A stretch of 64,000 nt of DNA from the NCBI RefSeq assembly GCF_014066305.1, contig NW_023501065.1:186001-250000 (forward strand), given 5' to 3'. The position numbers were made by a program, and so were the translations under genes. The stretch's first letter is position 1. Each line of letters starts with the position of its first letter. Source of the DNA: Letharia columbiana. Its lineage: Eukaryota; Ascomycota; Lecanoromycetes; Lecanorales; Parmeliaceae. Of this stretch, positions 1 to 11,855 are shown one piece after another. Below the pieces are notes generated by a model, which was given only the letters and a program-made list of their open reading frames with translations, was not told the DNA's origin and did no database searches.

Positions 1-1035
1 CGATAAAGGCAACAGTGTCGATCTTGCTGTCCCCAGCCAAAGCAGAACGCGGTTGCACGATGACGTTGCCGCTGAGGAGGTCCGTGTGGCCAAAAACAAG
101 CTAGAGTAGAAAGTATCAGTGAGACATGCTGATTCATATTTCTTTCGGAGTGCCCAGGTACCCCGTTGCCCCCTAATCCAGGTTTGTCACCCAAGTCCGC
201 CACCGTGCGTTCGAGCTCTTTCTGGAGGGTTTTTTTGCGTTTCACTTGAGCCTCATTCGTCGTCGGTAGAGCGAAAACCCATTTCTGCATGACGGTCCAG
301 ACGTTCGGAGTAGGCTTGGAAGGCGTGATGGCATTGATTTCTTCCAGCGAAGCTATTGGCGTTGGGGCCGACGACTTGAGCGGTACTTCCATGCCCGCAT
401 CGGCGATCACAGCTGACTTTCCGGCCGATAGTATGGGAAGAGTTGCGTGCCATTGTCCCAGTCTGCGTGCTACTCCTCGCCAGACAGGTTCCGATGTGAG
501 GTCCTCGGAACTGCTGACGTGACCCCGAATGAATCTGTACATGAGGCCGTTGTGGAAGCGAGCGAGTAGTTGAGGAGCAAGATTGTGCTGGGCGAGTAGC
601 GAGTGGGAAGTGGCTTCCCCTAGTCAAGCGTCAGTCAGTACCTATCTCATGCGGCTCGCCCTCAATTACTTTCTCGATCGATCAGGACTTCAGTTCCATT
701 GCCATACGCCCGTAGTAGGACTGCCTCTTTATCTATCTGCTCCTCAGTATAGCCGGGTCGTCTCTTGACAGCTTTCAGCAGCTAAAGAATCAGGATCAGT
801 AGACAAGTTCCATCGGGCTCCACCAGAAGAGGGATCCATTAAGGCGTAGGCATACAGTGTTGGTGATGCCATCCTTGAAACGGATGAATTCTATTTTGCC
901 GTCACTATGTTCCCAGTCCGGAAAGAGGGTCAAGATCAGGCGAAGTGCCGATGTCTGAGAATCCGCATTGCTGTAGGACAAAGATATGTAGGGGATCTCG
1001 TTGAAGATGTCATTGCCGGTGCCGTCGAAAGACAT
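1..1035 (-). CDS. EKI1: Ethanolamine kinase (3' end outside window)
   Basis: First enzyme of the CDP-ethanolamine (Kennedy) pathway, phosphorylating ethanolamine in the cytosol. Four exons can be read on the minus strand: 1035-856, 781-670, 619-162 and 100-1, with GT-AG introns of 74, 50 and 61 nt, and phases join exactly. Exon 1 carries the family segment IEFIRFKDGITNT, exon 2 continues with LLKAVKRRPGY and VLIDRER, and exon 3 has LLARFHNGLMYRFIRGH and WRGVARRLGQWHATLP. Exon 4 has the catalytic Brenner motif GHTDLLSGN, with the His-x-Asp and the downstream Asn present. About 283 residues are inside the window; the usual length is about 400, so the rest lies to the left. The ATG at 1035 is the first in frame. 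A choline kinase is less likely given the exon 3 wording, but it is the nearest alternative. Confidence 0.9.
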
Positions 1036-1961
1036 TGTCTTCAATGGTCATAAGGATGTAAGATCTGTCGCGGGCTCCACAATTGGTCGTAGGCCACTAG
1101 AATTTGAGATTGGCTTGGTTCAGTTGAGGTGGTTGATGTGAGGGTTGTGGGGCTTCCTAGATTTTTATATTTTTTCCCTGCCTAGAGACTAGTCGCGTGA
1201 GCATTGCGTTGGCCGGGGGTGTGCGTAGCGGAGATGTCAGAGAAGCTGCAGGACTCACCGAAAAGCAAAGAATGACCAGCCACAACGGCTACAGGTATCC
1301 TTTATGTTCCTCTCAACTTTTCACCACCAACTTTTTCACACTTTGCTTTTCCTTGGGGTGAGTGGGTCATTCGACATTAAGGTTAGGGCCCGTCTCCGTG
1401 GCGTTCGAATGCCCCCTGGCGGTCAAGACATGGTCCCACGGTACATAATTGGTGCGCAAGGAAAATATCAGAAGAGGCCGTTCCAACGTCATTTGCCCAT
1501 CCACGCCCCAACGGCGTTATGTATCTGCACGCCGGAGGTTTTGCTATGCGATTTTAAACTGCTCTGCAGGGGGACCAAACCACCTTCCTCGAAGTGGAAT
1601 TGTTTGGCCATCTTGCCAGGGCGGGATCTATTATGCTTGCCATGCTTGAAAAGCTGTCTGCCGCTCCAATCAGGTTTCTTGTTGTGACCTAGCCATCGGT
1701 TGCTTCATCGTTCGATTTTCAGTGGGAGCAGTCGTCATGCCCATCAGAACGGCCCGTCTTCCTTTTATATGTATTCATCTCCTTTCTGTTCTTGCATTCA
1801 TCCTGAAAGCTACATACCATGAGGACAACTTGTGCAAGCCTGATTCATATCTTGAATCTACCCATCGACCGTTGATGGTCGTTAATTCTTTTCTTATGGT
1901 TCTCGCTGAAGTCTACTGAGGGTCCCTCTCCAAGGCCCACAGACCGCGCGCTCATCGAATC
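1036..1961. other. Intergenic, no gene supported
   Basis: Divergent promoter space between the ethanolamine kinase and the 7-TM gene. Open frames such as 1304-1687 and 1722-1919 have no recognisable protein content and no splice partner. A T-rich tract lies at about 1150-1180. I see nothing else. Confidence 0.5.
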
Positions 1962-3485
1962 ATGGGTATCTACAGTCCGTACGCCGTCGCCGAGTCCGAG
2001 CAGCCTCAGTGGAAGCCTGGCGAGAACTTGGCCGCGGCTGCATTTGTCGGAATGGCTCTGTTCATCGTACTTGATGTCAATGTGGGAATATGGCGTGTTT
2101 TTAGAAAACGTACAGGGTACTACTATTGGAGCATGAAGCTGGGGACATTGGCATGTGCGGTAGACGCTCTGGAGTCATACTCAAGTACTTGGTACCAAAT
2201 TCGGCTCATATCTGGGGATTGTACACTTTTCTTCTCCTTACTGGATGGTCCATCTACGCTCCTGCACAGTTGCTGGTTCTTTACTCCCGCCTCCACTTGG
2301 TCAACGAAAGCTACAGGCTACAACGTTGGGTTTTGATCATGATCACTTCGACCATATTCCTTATCATTATTCCCACCTGGATTGTTGTCTGGCCTGCCTA
2401 TGATCCCGATCCAAAGACCTCTTCCCTCTGGTCCCCGCGAGACGCTATCGTCGAGAGATATAACCAGATAGGTAAGTCAGTCTCTGAAAATCTATTTAAC
2501 AATCACCAAATAATCTTTTTCAGGTTATACTCTGGTAGAATTGGTCCTGAGCGGGATCTACGTGTGGTCCTTGCTGGGATTACTGAACTTGAAATCTAGT
2601 GTGCGACAACGTCGTGTCATGCTGGATCTTGTTTATGTGAATATCATTATCGTGCTTTTTGATATTTTGGTGGTGATTCTACTCTACCTCAACCAGGTAG
2701 GCATCAGCCATCCGATACAGACTTTCAGCTACGCCCTGAAGTTGAAGCTCGAATTTGTGGTACTGAACCAGCTTATGGCTGTTGCTGCGCGTGGATTGCA
2801 AAGGGAATCTTTCGAAGAAAAAAGGTACCATCATTCGAGTGCTCATGATGCGTTTTCCGCAGAGTGCCGCCGGTGGGACGAAAAGGCACCCACTGATCCA
2901 CGAGAAAAGAATAGCGATAGTGATCACGACGATCATCGAAAGTCTTTGTCGATAGCTTCTGCCCAGATTACTGTGCCTGAACCTGTGTTGTCGAGGGGCA
3001 ACCAGTCGCCCAGACAGTCGACGACAGACAACAACTTATATGACCACAGCAACATGAACGAGGACGTCTTTGGCGCTGAGCAGGAGTTTCGGCTGGAAAA
3101 TTTCCTCGAAGACGACAGCACTTCAAGTAAAGCCGGGGGGGTAGAGGAAATCCGGACCCATCCCAGCCAAGCCTTCTCAGGCGAAACACTGCGAACCCGT
3201 GAGAGTTCGACGCCCGAGGAATCAAGCTCGCATATACAACCTCGGCGCTTAAGAGATGCGAAGAACAAAGCTCTTCGATCGATGCACCATCCGCTTGGAC
3301 ATGACAAAGGCCAAGGCGCAGGCAACAGGAGGCAACCAATGAGAGCAACAATGAAGAGGCACATGCCAAGGAGAGGAGAGAACAGTGATGAAGAGGAGGA
3401 GGAAGAAATCGGTGTACACATGTGGGAGAATCACGGGAAATTAAAGATGGAGACGCCGTGGTTTAAATCCATGGGGGAAGCATAA
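1962..3485 (+). CDS. Seven-TM fungal membrane protein (DUF7703-like), apparent 1-nt frameshift
   Basis: Integral membrane protein of a fungus-specific 7-TM family of unknown function. Two exons, 1962-2471 and 2524-3485; the 52-nt intron (GTAAGT...TTTTTCAG) joins codons exactly. Predicted TM spans, in order: LAAAAFVGMALFIVL; YYYWSMKLGTL to GVILKYL; the HIWGLYTFLLLTGWS region followed by the family motif LLVLYSRLHLV; VLIMITSTIFLIIIPTWIV; LVELVLSGIYVWSLLGLL; VNIIIVLFDILVVILLYL; and LKLKLEFVVLNQLM. A long polar tail (about 240 residues) ends in a run of Glu near 3393. The reading frame switches between GACGCT (2163) and GGAGTC (2171) inside TM2, as if one base were missing near 2170. A 47-nt intron at 2117-2163 would also restore frame, but it would delete most of TM2 and its splice sites are poor. 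No ligand or partner can be inferred. Confidence 0.7.
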
Positions 3486-4172
3486 AAGTAGTCGGTTGTA
3501 AACAGCTGTATATAAATCTTTTGGCCACGAGGGTCAATTCGTAAGTTGCTGCCAATCCCCGAGCCACCAAGGACTTGGTGTATGACCAGAGATATTATTG
3601 TGATTCTCATTCCTCACGAGGGTCAGTAATCTAATCTTGCCTTACTTTACATTACCATTTGACCTTAGCGAGGGACGAGCTAAGGTACTCTAAGTGCGGG
3701 CGGCACCATTAGGTAAGGTAGCTACCACGACTACCTAGATCTTATCAGGGGGATCTACTCGTAATCTAGCTTCAGTAAAATACCGTACAACCTTGGTCAG
3801 GGGCGGGGCGGGTCTTATCTTCCATGCCACTTTTTGCAAAAGATAAGTAGTACTCTCCACCCAATCACGATAGCAGCAATCGCACCTGCTTTTCTCTCTG
3901 CATTGGCTGAATCGTATGAGATAAGAGTACCTCTAAGATGGATGGCAGATACATGTACTCTATCATCATGGCAGAAGGAGAAGACCCCCTCCCCCATTAC
4001 CCCACACAGATATGCCCACCCCGAGCCATGGCTAAGCGTGAAATTGCATTGCAAAATGATCAAAATCATTCCCTGTCGCGACAATGCCACTCAACTCACA
4101 CATTGACCTGCAGTCTTGCCACTTCTCACTCTTCTCCTCCTTCTACGACAGAACCTCAACTGTCTTCAAGGC
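3486..4172. other. Intergenic, promoter side of the CLC gene
   Basis: No gene seen. Contains one of three exact copies of TAGGTAAGGTA (3710-3720) and several TTATC/GATAA cores. A pyrimidine-rich stretch at 4120-4150 precedes the CLC start codon. Confidence 0.45.
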
Positions 4173-6727
4173 ATGCCGCAAGATATCGAGCAGCCGAACG
4201 AGCGTACCGGGCTCCTCTCCCACACCGCCAATGATAGGCGTTTGAGTGTCGTACAGCACGAAGAGGATGGTCAATCCATCATTGGCTCTTATGTGAGCAA
4301 GGATGAACAAGCTCTTTCCTCGGCGCCTGTAGGCGAACGCCTTCCTTACAATGATTATACCACTGTGGATTGGCTCCATGAGCTCGTGCGTTATCCTACC
4401 TCCGAGATCAAGGAAGAGATCGATTGACGGTACCTAGGTCAAAGACTCCTATCGCTTCCGTTCCGTGCACTCCAGGCCTGGCCTTCGGTATCGACTCGTC
4501 GCTACCTTCGATGCCTGCTCCGGATGGATTGCTGCTGCTCTAATCGGCATACTTACAGCTTGTGTTGCCTTTCTCGTCGATGTAGCCGAAGCTACTGTGA
4601 GCGATTGGAAGCTAGGTCACTGCACCTCGAACCCCTTCGCAAACCGAGAAGCCTGCTGTACAGACCGTCGACCCTTCTACGGCCCCACTAGGGCGAACCT
4701 CGGAGAAGGGTGCGATGAGTGGCGTATGTGGACAGATGGCTGGTACCGAGCATTTGGGATATATGTTGGCTTTGCATTGGCATTTGGGGTTATCAGCTCT
4801 TCACTAACCATGCTCACTAAATCCACCTTACCTGCTGCTGCACCTGGTCATGGTGACCAGCACCAAGAGCCCGACGCTGGCACCATTCAACCAGTGACTG
4901 GCAAAGCCATATACCTTGCTGCAGGCTCAGGCATTCCAGAGATAAAGACCATCCTTTCCGGATTCGTCATTCCTCATTTCCTAGACTTCAAAGTCTTGTT
5001 CGTCAAGGCCGTTGGTGCGGTCTTTGCTGTCGCAACCGGCATGTGTTTGGGAAAGGAAGGGCCCTTTGTGCATATAAGTACGTGTGTGGCATACCTGATA
5101 GGGAAGTGCTTCCCAAAATACCGCGAGAATGAAAGGAAAATGCGCGAACTACTGAGCGCTGGCTGCTCATCGGGACTGTCGGTTGCCTTTGGGGCACCAA
5201 TAGGGGGTATTCTCTTCAGCTATGAGGTAGGGCTTCCAGGCTCCTTGCATTCGTCCCTGAGTACTGAGTCTTCTCCCAGGAGATCAGTACCTACTTTCCC
5301 CGCAAGGTGCTCTGGCGAGCTTTTTTCTGTTCTCTCTGGGCCGCGGTGATCCTGAAAATTCTCAACCCTACGGGCACTGGAAAACTTGCGCTCTTCGAGA
5401 CGAATTATGGAACATCATATTCTCCAGTGCACTACCTCATTTTCATCCTCCTTGGCGTAGCTGGAGGTCTTTGGGGGGGCACGTTCTGCAAGTGTAATTT
5501 CCTTTGGTCAAAAAGCTTTCGGCAATTCCGCTTCATCAAGAACTACCCTGTGTTCGAAGTATTCATTGTCGTTCTAGCTACCGGACTGCTTCAGTATCCT
5601 AATCCAATGACTCGGGAGCCTGGCGACAAAATCATCAAAAACCTTCTCCAGGACTGTCGTCGTTCGACTAGTTCCTGGATCTGCCAACACGAGGCCAATG
5701 GTTCGCCACCAAAATACATTGGATGGCTGGTATATGGCACCCTTGTCAAGCTCGTCCTCACAATAGTGACTTTCGGTTGCAAAGTCCCGTCTGGTATCAT
5801 CATTCCTGCTCTCGACGCCGGCGCCTTCTTCGGCCGTCTTGTTGGCCAGTGGGTCACCACCATTTCTCCCGGTATCTTTGCAATGGTCGGTGCCGCTGCA
5901 TTTCTCGCTGGTACGTACTTCCTACAGTGATCCTTGCGGAAAGCTTGGGTCACAAATTAATTTTGCGGTAGCAAATTAGACGCTTTGGCCTTCAAAGAAT
6001 CCCTGCCTGAAAGTGATCATTTGCTAATCTCCCAACGCTGGCAGGGGTTTCTCGTATGACGATTTCCCTTTGTGTGATCATGTTTGAACTCACCGGGGAG
6101 CTGGAGTATGTTGTTCCGAACATGATTGCCATACTCGTCGCCAAATGGGTCGCAGATGCTCTGGAGCACGAAGGTGTGTATGACCTGGCGCAAACAGTGC
6201 TCGGACATCCGTTCTTGGATCTGGATCATGCAATTAGCCTAGTACAAAGAGAGAAAACACTGGTAGAAGAGCTCATACCGCCAAAACAGACCATGGACGA
6301 CATCACCGTTAACGTTCTCAAAGATAACATGGTACCCCGCAAAGTTCTTGAACAAAAACTTGATAAGCTGAAGGAAAGGGGTCTATTAGACGCCGGTCTT
6401 GTCCTTGTACAAGACGGGATGCTTCAAGGGTATCTCGCAGAAGGGGAGCTCGACTTCGGCCTCACCAATCTCGGCGGAGTGTGGGACTCGTCCGACCGCG
6501 TGCGGCTACTGGGTCTGGCAGAGGAAGGAGAATTCAACCTTAGCAATTTCGTCGATCGAACGCCGCTGAGTATTTGTGCAAAGGCACCGATGGAGTATGC
6601 GGTAGAGATGTTTGGCAAATTGGGTCTGCGGTATCTTTGTGTTGTGGAGGAGGGGACAGGCAAAATGGTCGGTGTCATTTTGAAGAAGAGGTTGGTCGTT
6701 TGGTTAGAGGGTTTGAAGCACCAGTGA
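4173..6727 (+). CDS. CLC-type chloride/proton antiporter with CBS domains
   Basis: Endomembrane anion/proton exchanger of the Gef1/CLC-3-to-5 type, expected to support acidification of Golgi, endosomes or vacuole. Four exons: 4173-4385, 4438-5226, 5280-5910, 6045-6727; introns of 52, 53, 53 and 134 nt minus one (three introns in all: 52, 53, 134); 771 residues. Signatures are YNDYTTVDWLHEL then VKDSYRFRSVHSRPGLR across intron 1, GSGIPE (residue about 233), the gating glutamate in GKEGPFVHI (about 277), and GAPIGGILFSYEE, whose second Glu is the proton glutamate of exchangers. VPSGIIIPALDAGAFFGRLVG completes the pore region. The cytosolic part (from about 590) reads as a CBS pair, beginning VLGHPFLDLDHAI. 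Gating and proton glutamates are both present, so an exchanger is favoured over a channel. The first ATG in frame is 4173. The CLC core is certain; the compartment is inferred. Confidence 0.93.
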
Positions 6728-7151
6728 GATATGTGGCGTGTACTCTAAATTGGACACCATGTACCAAAAGTCTCTGGAAATTTGTGATGAATGTATGCTG
6801 TTGTATCTTTGCTCTCCGAAAGAAATTCAGATCTTTGGGGCATTTCCCATCGTAGATCGACAATTGAGACGTTCACATGGTTTCACGGACCATGAAGCTG
6901 ATACTCTTGCAATCATCCCAATTGGTGTAACGCTTAGGCCATACCCTTTACAACCCGTCAAAGTCACATGGATTTCACCCTGTACAGAACCATCAATGCT
7001 TGGGAGACCCTGTGAGATGACATTCGTCTAGACATTGTTGCCCCATGGATTCGGTCACGATAAGGAAGGGGTAAGACGGAAGAATTCCTCTATGATTCGA
7101 TTGGAACTCAAATGAGCGGGTGCTTCGACACTACAGAGCATGGCTTCTCGA
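6728..7151. other. Convergent 3' intergenic region
   Basis: Space between the stops of the CLC gene and MAK21. The 97-residue open frame at 6738-7031 has no coding character I recognise. Nothing else is seen. Confidence 0.45.
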
Positions 7152-10100
7152 TCAATCATCCTCTTCCAACATCTTTGCATAATCATCCGCCGATGCGAAA
7201 GTAGGCAAGCTCTTCAGCCTCCGCCTCTTGCTGCCGCGCTTCTCATCCTCTGGTTTCACGACCGACTCCGGCTTGCTTGAGGTGACTTCCTCGTCGAATC
7301 CCTCTTCAAGATTGCTGGGCACCTCGTCATCGCTGTCCAAGAGTCCTTCGCCGTCTTCATCATCAAGATCCGCAAGGCCTTCAGTACCTTCTGAAAGGTC
7401 ACCGTTGGCGCTTTCGGACTCGTTACCAAGCTCGGAGTCGAGCTCATCGTCGTCCAGCTCTTCCATATCACTCTCGATGTCCTCGTCCCCGAAGCCACTG
7501 TCACTCCCCTCATCCAGCTCGGGCCTACTCTCCACCAACGCCTTCCAGATCTCGTCTTCATCGCCCTCATCTTCACTATCCTCGGCGTCCGGTTTCCGTT
7601 CTGTCTTCTTCTTGCTAGCCTTTTCCTTGCCTCTACCCAGCGTACTGAAGTACTTGTGGAAGAAAACTTCGTCAGCATTGACCTTTTCACTTGACTGTTT
7701 CCAGAATGCTTCCGAGTTGACTGGCTGCCTAGTGCTCGACTTGTTGGAGTAAGCCGTTATCAGCAAGGCGCTTGTGTCACCGCCAGCCATAGGTTGCATG
7801 ATACTCGCTCCTCTTGGTGCGCTTGTCGCTTTAGGATTGCGGTATACGAAGCGATCGAGGAAGTGGATGAGAGTGTTTAGCGCGAGGTCTGGCTTGGGAG
7901 GCATTTCGCTGTGGGTAAGAAGTCGAGTAGCAAATAGGGAGACAGAAGGGTGATAGTGCTGCAGGAATGGAGTGACCTCCCAGAGAGAGGACCGGTCGGC
8001 ATTGCTGAACTCGGGATCCCGTTTCCTTCCATCATATCTCGCTGCGAGCTTGTTTGTTTTCTGTCGAGATGGTCCATCATCTGGAGCTGACCTGTTAGCT
8101 AGCTGCTCTTGCACGTCCCGGAAGTCTTCCTCTTCGTCACTGTCTTCTTCCGCTTGATCTATGAATGCCTCGAGGTTGGTAAAAACGCCTTCAAGCTCTC
8201 TGAGGAGATAAAGAGTACCGCAAGTGAACGAGGGTTGGTGCATAGTCACCACCTGCAATAATCGTTTTGCGAAAGCCTTGACGCGCTTGACGTTGAGATC
8301 CGACCTCAATGCTCTGAACAAGAGATTCAGGTAAAGTGCCTGCTTTGAGGACGTCAGGAGACGAGGATCAAGAAGTGATTCGTACAGGGTCCGGTAAAAT
8401 CTATCTGTCGAGCCTTGGTGAGGCCCATTGAGCTGCTGAATCAGCATGAGCGCCTGGATGCTTGTATTGAAATTTGACGAATGGGTCACTTTGAAGAGCG
8501 TATCCAGATGTCTCTCAAATGATTCGTCGTTGGTATCCGTGAATGGTATGGCGCGGTTGACTCCAGTGAGAACCGCCGATAGCATCTTTTCTTGTAGATC
8601 TCCATCAACAGTGGTCGCTTTTTCTTTTTCAGCCAGTTTCTTCTGCGCCTTCTTTCCGGCAGATCCTCCGCCACCTTGGACTTCTCCCTTCTTGTTGATG
8701 CTAATGTCATTGACCCGCGTAGCCACAGGCTTCGCTTCCTCTGGTTTCTCTAAAAGCTTGATGAAAAGACCAAAGTATATATCCAGCAGCTTTCTCGCAA
8801 CACCACTCTCTTTCCCACTCAGGATAGTCTGATTCAGAGTAATGCTTGCATAGTACTTTGCATGTAAGCTCTGGCCAGGCCGAAAAAGTAGATTTGATTC
8901 AATGGCTGCAATGATAGTCGGCTTCATAAGTGGATGCGTGGCTTCCAACTGTAAGATGTTGAATGATGTTTTTGAGGCAATCTTTTTGTCAGAATCACCG
9001 AGCTTGTTCACAAGCAGTCGGAGGAGATTAGCTTCTTGTTCAGGCTTTTCCTTCAGGAGCTGACAGACATAGTCCACAACCTTGCCACGGGCAAATGCTA
9101 CCTCGTCATTGCACCAGGTTTCAATGGTTTTTAGGACTTTGAAGAAAATTGATTTCAACCAGTCTTCATATGCCCATGAAATGAGATGAATCTCCCTGAG
9201 TTCCTTCGGCAATGGATCTCTAGAGGTCCAGTGGAAATTGATAGGATCAAAAGCATTAGACAGAGCAGGTTGGCTAGCAAAAGTTTTGAGCTTTCGATGC
9301 GAGGGCAGAAGGTTCCCAAGGCCGAACAGATCTTTCAAAGCCCCCAGCACTTCGACAGCCTGACCACGACTACGTTTACCAGCCAAGTTGACAAGGCTCT
9401 CCAAAGCCTTCATGTTATGAGCTGGTGATTCTTGTACTGACAATGTCAAAGCCGAGATCTTGTCCGAGAGCGTACCTGTTGACATGATGGCGGAATAGAA
9501 ATGATGCGCAGAGGATGCGGACCTATTCGATTTGGCGTATTGCGTATTTTCGTTCTCCAGAAGTGCCTTGGCATGATTGTGAAGGCGGTCTAGTAAATCA
9601 AAAGGCAAGATAGAGGTCTCTTGGGATGGTAGAGGCAGTGGGGGTAGCTCAACGGCATGCCACTCTGACTGAGGGTGGAAAGTCTATACGAGACCAATGT
9701 CAGCATGAATATCGAAAAAACTGGGAAACGGGTATTGTTGCTTGCTGACCAGAGATCTTTGACCTTTGTCAACAGACGTCACATTTTGTAAAGCTAGCTT
9801 GATGCCACTCCTTACTTTGTTTGAAGGTAACATATCAGGTTCCCGGTTCTCTTCTAGTTCTTCTACCTCATCTGCCTCCTCTAATTCAGAGTCTACCATC
9901 AATTCATTCTTACCGGCTCTATCAAGACCAAGTTGTCGAACCAATTGTAGCATCTCCTTCTCGAGGCCGTACCCTAAGTTCTTGCTCGGTCCTGCCTCAT
10001 CGTCTTCCATCTCTGATTCCGACATAACATCCGCTATGAGGTCGACATCTTCCTTCGTGCCCCCAAGAGCTCGTATTTCCTCGTCAATATTAGTGTCATT

Positions 10101-10514
10101 GTCTGATCCAATTTTTCGATTCCTGGTCCCAAGCTTGATTGTGTTGACATCCTTCCCTTTCGTTCCATAGCTCTCTTCCTTAACACGCCCATCTCGCAAT
10201 CTCTTCTTTCCCCCATTCGTCTCTAGGGCCACTGTGGGTTTTTGCTTTGCTATTGCCGTACTGCTATTACTAGCAGCTTTGACGGCGGAGTCTGACACTG
10301 GAGCCTTGGCCGCATGTTCTCCGGGTTTCTTCTTCGCATTCAGAGTCTTTGTCTTCGGCCTCGCTGGTGCGTCTTTCGAGACCGCTCCTTTGCCTTGATT
10401 CTTGAGATTACTCTCAATTTTTTCGGTCAAGCTTCGCAAAGCATCTGGGTTGAAGTCTGGAACCTGATTTTCTGAGGATTCAGAGGCGATTAGCTTCATT
10501 GACTTCGCAGGCAT
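7152..10514 (-). CDS. MAK21: Ribosome biogenesis protein Mak21/Noc1 (CBF domain)
   Basis: Nucleolar factor that with Noc2 escorts early pre-60S particles. Two exons: 10514-9750 and 9683-7152, with a 66-nt intron (GTCAGC...CTGACAT...GTATAG) and phase 0; 1098 residues against 1025 in yeast. Residues 1-255 are a charged, Lys/Glu-rich head with an acidic LEEADEVEELEEN block. Exon 2 opens with TFHPQSEWHAVELPPLP, then a long HEAT-like helical body. The CBF domain (about 650-860) includes STDRFYRTLYESLLDPRLL and SKQALYLNLLFRALRSDLNV. The C-terminal 200 residues are strongly acidic (runs of E/D/S) and end KSLPTFASADDYAKMLEEDD, as in the family. I chose the ATG at 10514 (MPAKSMK...), the usual family opening, over an in-frame ATG at 10607. 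Confidence 0.93.
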
Positions 10515-10817
10515 GGCTCTGCTGCCAGAGCCTTGGGTGCTGGGTCTGAAAAAAGGTTCCAAGCTTCTCGCACCCTCGCAGGGATTTCTTCCAAAACTTT
10601 GGAACATCTGTGCCGAGCAACTTTTCCCGACAGACTTAGTCTAGGCAATTTCTCCGCCGGAGTCACCCCCTCAGATACTATATCATTTTGAGTGAATCGT
10701 TTGCGATGGCAGTCGAATCAATCTTAAGATGAAGACACATTGCAAGCAAGAAAGCTGTTTTTTTTGATATCTAGGGTATGGTAATCTAGTTCACTCCCCC
10801 AGGCATAATGATTTACG
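10515..10817. other. Intergenic, promoter of MAK21
   Basis: No gene seen. A T-run at 10758-10766 and low-GC sequence precede the 3' end of the luciferase-domain gene. Confidence 0.4.
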
Positions 10818-11606
10818 TTACTCCACTATATGACTATCCGACATGTAGCTAATAGAAGTCTGGACAATATCCATGGTGGTTTATGTCTCTTAGAGAATAT
10901 AGCAAACCGTATTGATATGACAGAGCAAAGCCTGCAAGAACTTTGTGGTTTTCGACACCAGCTAAGCCATGTCGCTGACCCCAACCAGCATCGGAAACCT
11001 TGATACAATCTTGAGGCGAAAGAGTGACGTAAACTGAATGATCTCCACTCGAGTGAACGTGCGACATATCTTTCAGCATGCTTTGTGCAATCGATGAGGC
11101 GGGGACGTCCTCTCTTAAGAACATGGCACTGGCATGGGCTTCCAATACAGATTCGCGCCTTTCAATGATCTCTTGTTTCCGGACCGCAAGCTGGTTTAAA
11201 TCGTTGGATCAGAGTCTGTTTGGCTATGCCTCAGTTGGTGTCGGGTCTAATGAGCAAGGGTACTAAAATACCGCCTTGACCTCGTCATCAGGAAAGTGTG
11301 CAAGCTGCCTTTGCGGTACTGGATGTGATCCCATCTGTGGCCGTGAGCCGGCGCGAGGCGGAGGAGAATATTGTGGTAGCCAGCTTCTCTTATCGCTGCT
11401 CTTCTCATATTGCGCTGTACTGAGCATCTCCACGCTCATCATTCGGAGGAGACCGCCAGATACAACCCAGCCAAGTACATTGTGAGGCAGTCCGCCAGGG
11501 CCATAGCTCAAGAATTACTGTAGTCACGCCAGAAAATCCGGCCAAGGAGAGAAGCAAGACCAACTGCTATAACATCTCGCCTAATTGTTGGAATAATGGG
11601 CATCAT
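10818..11606 (-). pseudogene. Luciferase-domain (DUF5519-like) protein gene with two frame breaks
   Basis: Fungal protein of unknown biochemical role, carrying the small domain annotated as 'luciferase' in other fungi; such proteins usually have an N-terminal membrane anchor. Reading on the minus strand from ATG 11606: MMPIIPTIRRDVIAVG, then a hydrophobic stretch to FWRDYSN. The frame changes near 11513, as if one base were lost, and continues with LSYGPGGLPHNVLGW. Then PQMGSHPVPQRQLAHFPDDE precedes a likely intron 11271-11191 (GTATTT...AACCAG). Exon 2 holds the core motifs HVHSSGDHSVYVTLSP and AGWGQRHGLAGVENHKVL. A second frame change near 10876-10882 is needed to reach MDIVQTSISYMS and the stop at 10818. 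Two breaks in one short gene favour a pseudogene, but indel errors in the sequence would look the same. Confidence 0.6.
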
Positions 11607-11855
11607 TATAATTCTTTAGACTCGTTGTACTGGCAGCCTATACGTTGAAGAGAATTTGGTAAGGAAGTCCTCAACAGTATCTCGCGAGGACCATGTTGCA
11701 CTATGACTATGAGGATCCCTCGCATGGAGATGCGAGCAAATGAATGTTGCAGTCTAGCGCCGCTAGTCTTCCCGCTGACTCGGTCCCTGAATGAATCGAG
11801 GTTCTCTTGCGAAAAAATCACTTCATTCGTGAATGGATTAAATTTTGTCCAAAGT
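11607..11855. promoter_or_regulatory. Short divergent promoter region
   Basis: 249 bp separate the start of the luciferase-domain gene from the start of the large conserved protein at 11856. Any regulation of the two is probably through this shared interval. No specific site is recognised. Confidence 0.35.

Noticed and set aside
1722..1919. 65-codon ORF upstream of the 7-TM gene
   Set aside because: No similarity to the family and no splice connection; the family opening is at 1962.
2110..2163. 54-nt intron to repair the 7-TM gene
   Set aside because: Its length is a multiple of three, so it does not restore the frame, and it removes TM2.
4386..4475. In-frame TGA (4425) as a premature stop in the CLC gene
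   Set aside because: It lies inside the 52-nt intron 4386-4437; splicing yields the conserved VKDSYRFRSVHSR text.
8446..8832. 128-codon plus-strand ORF
   Set aside because: Reverse-frame shadow of MAK21.
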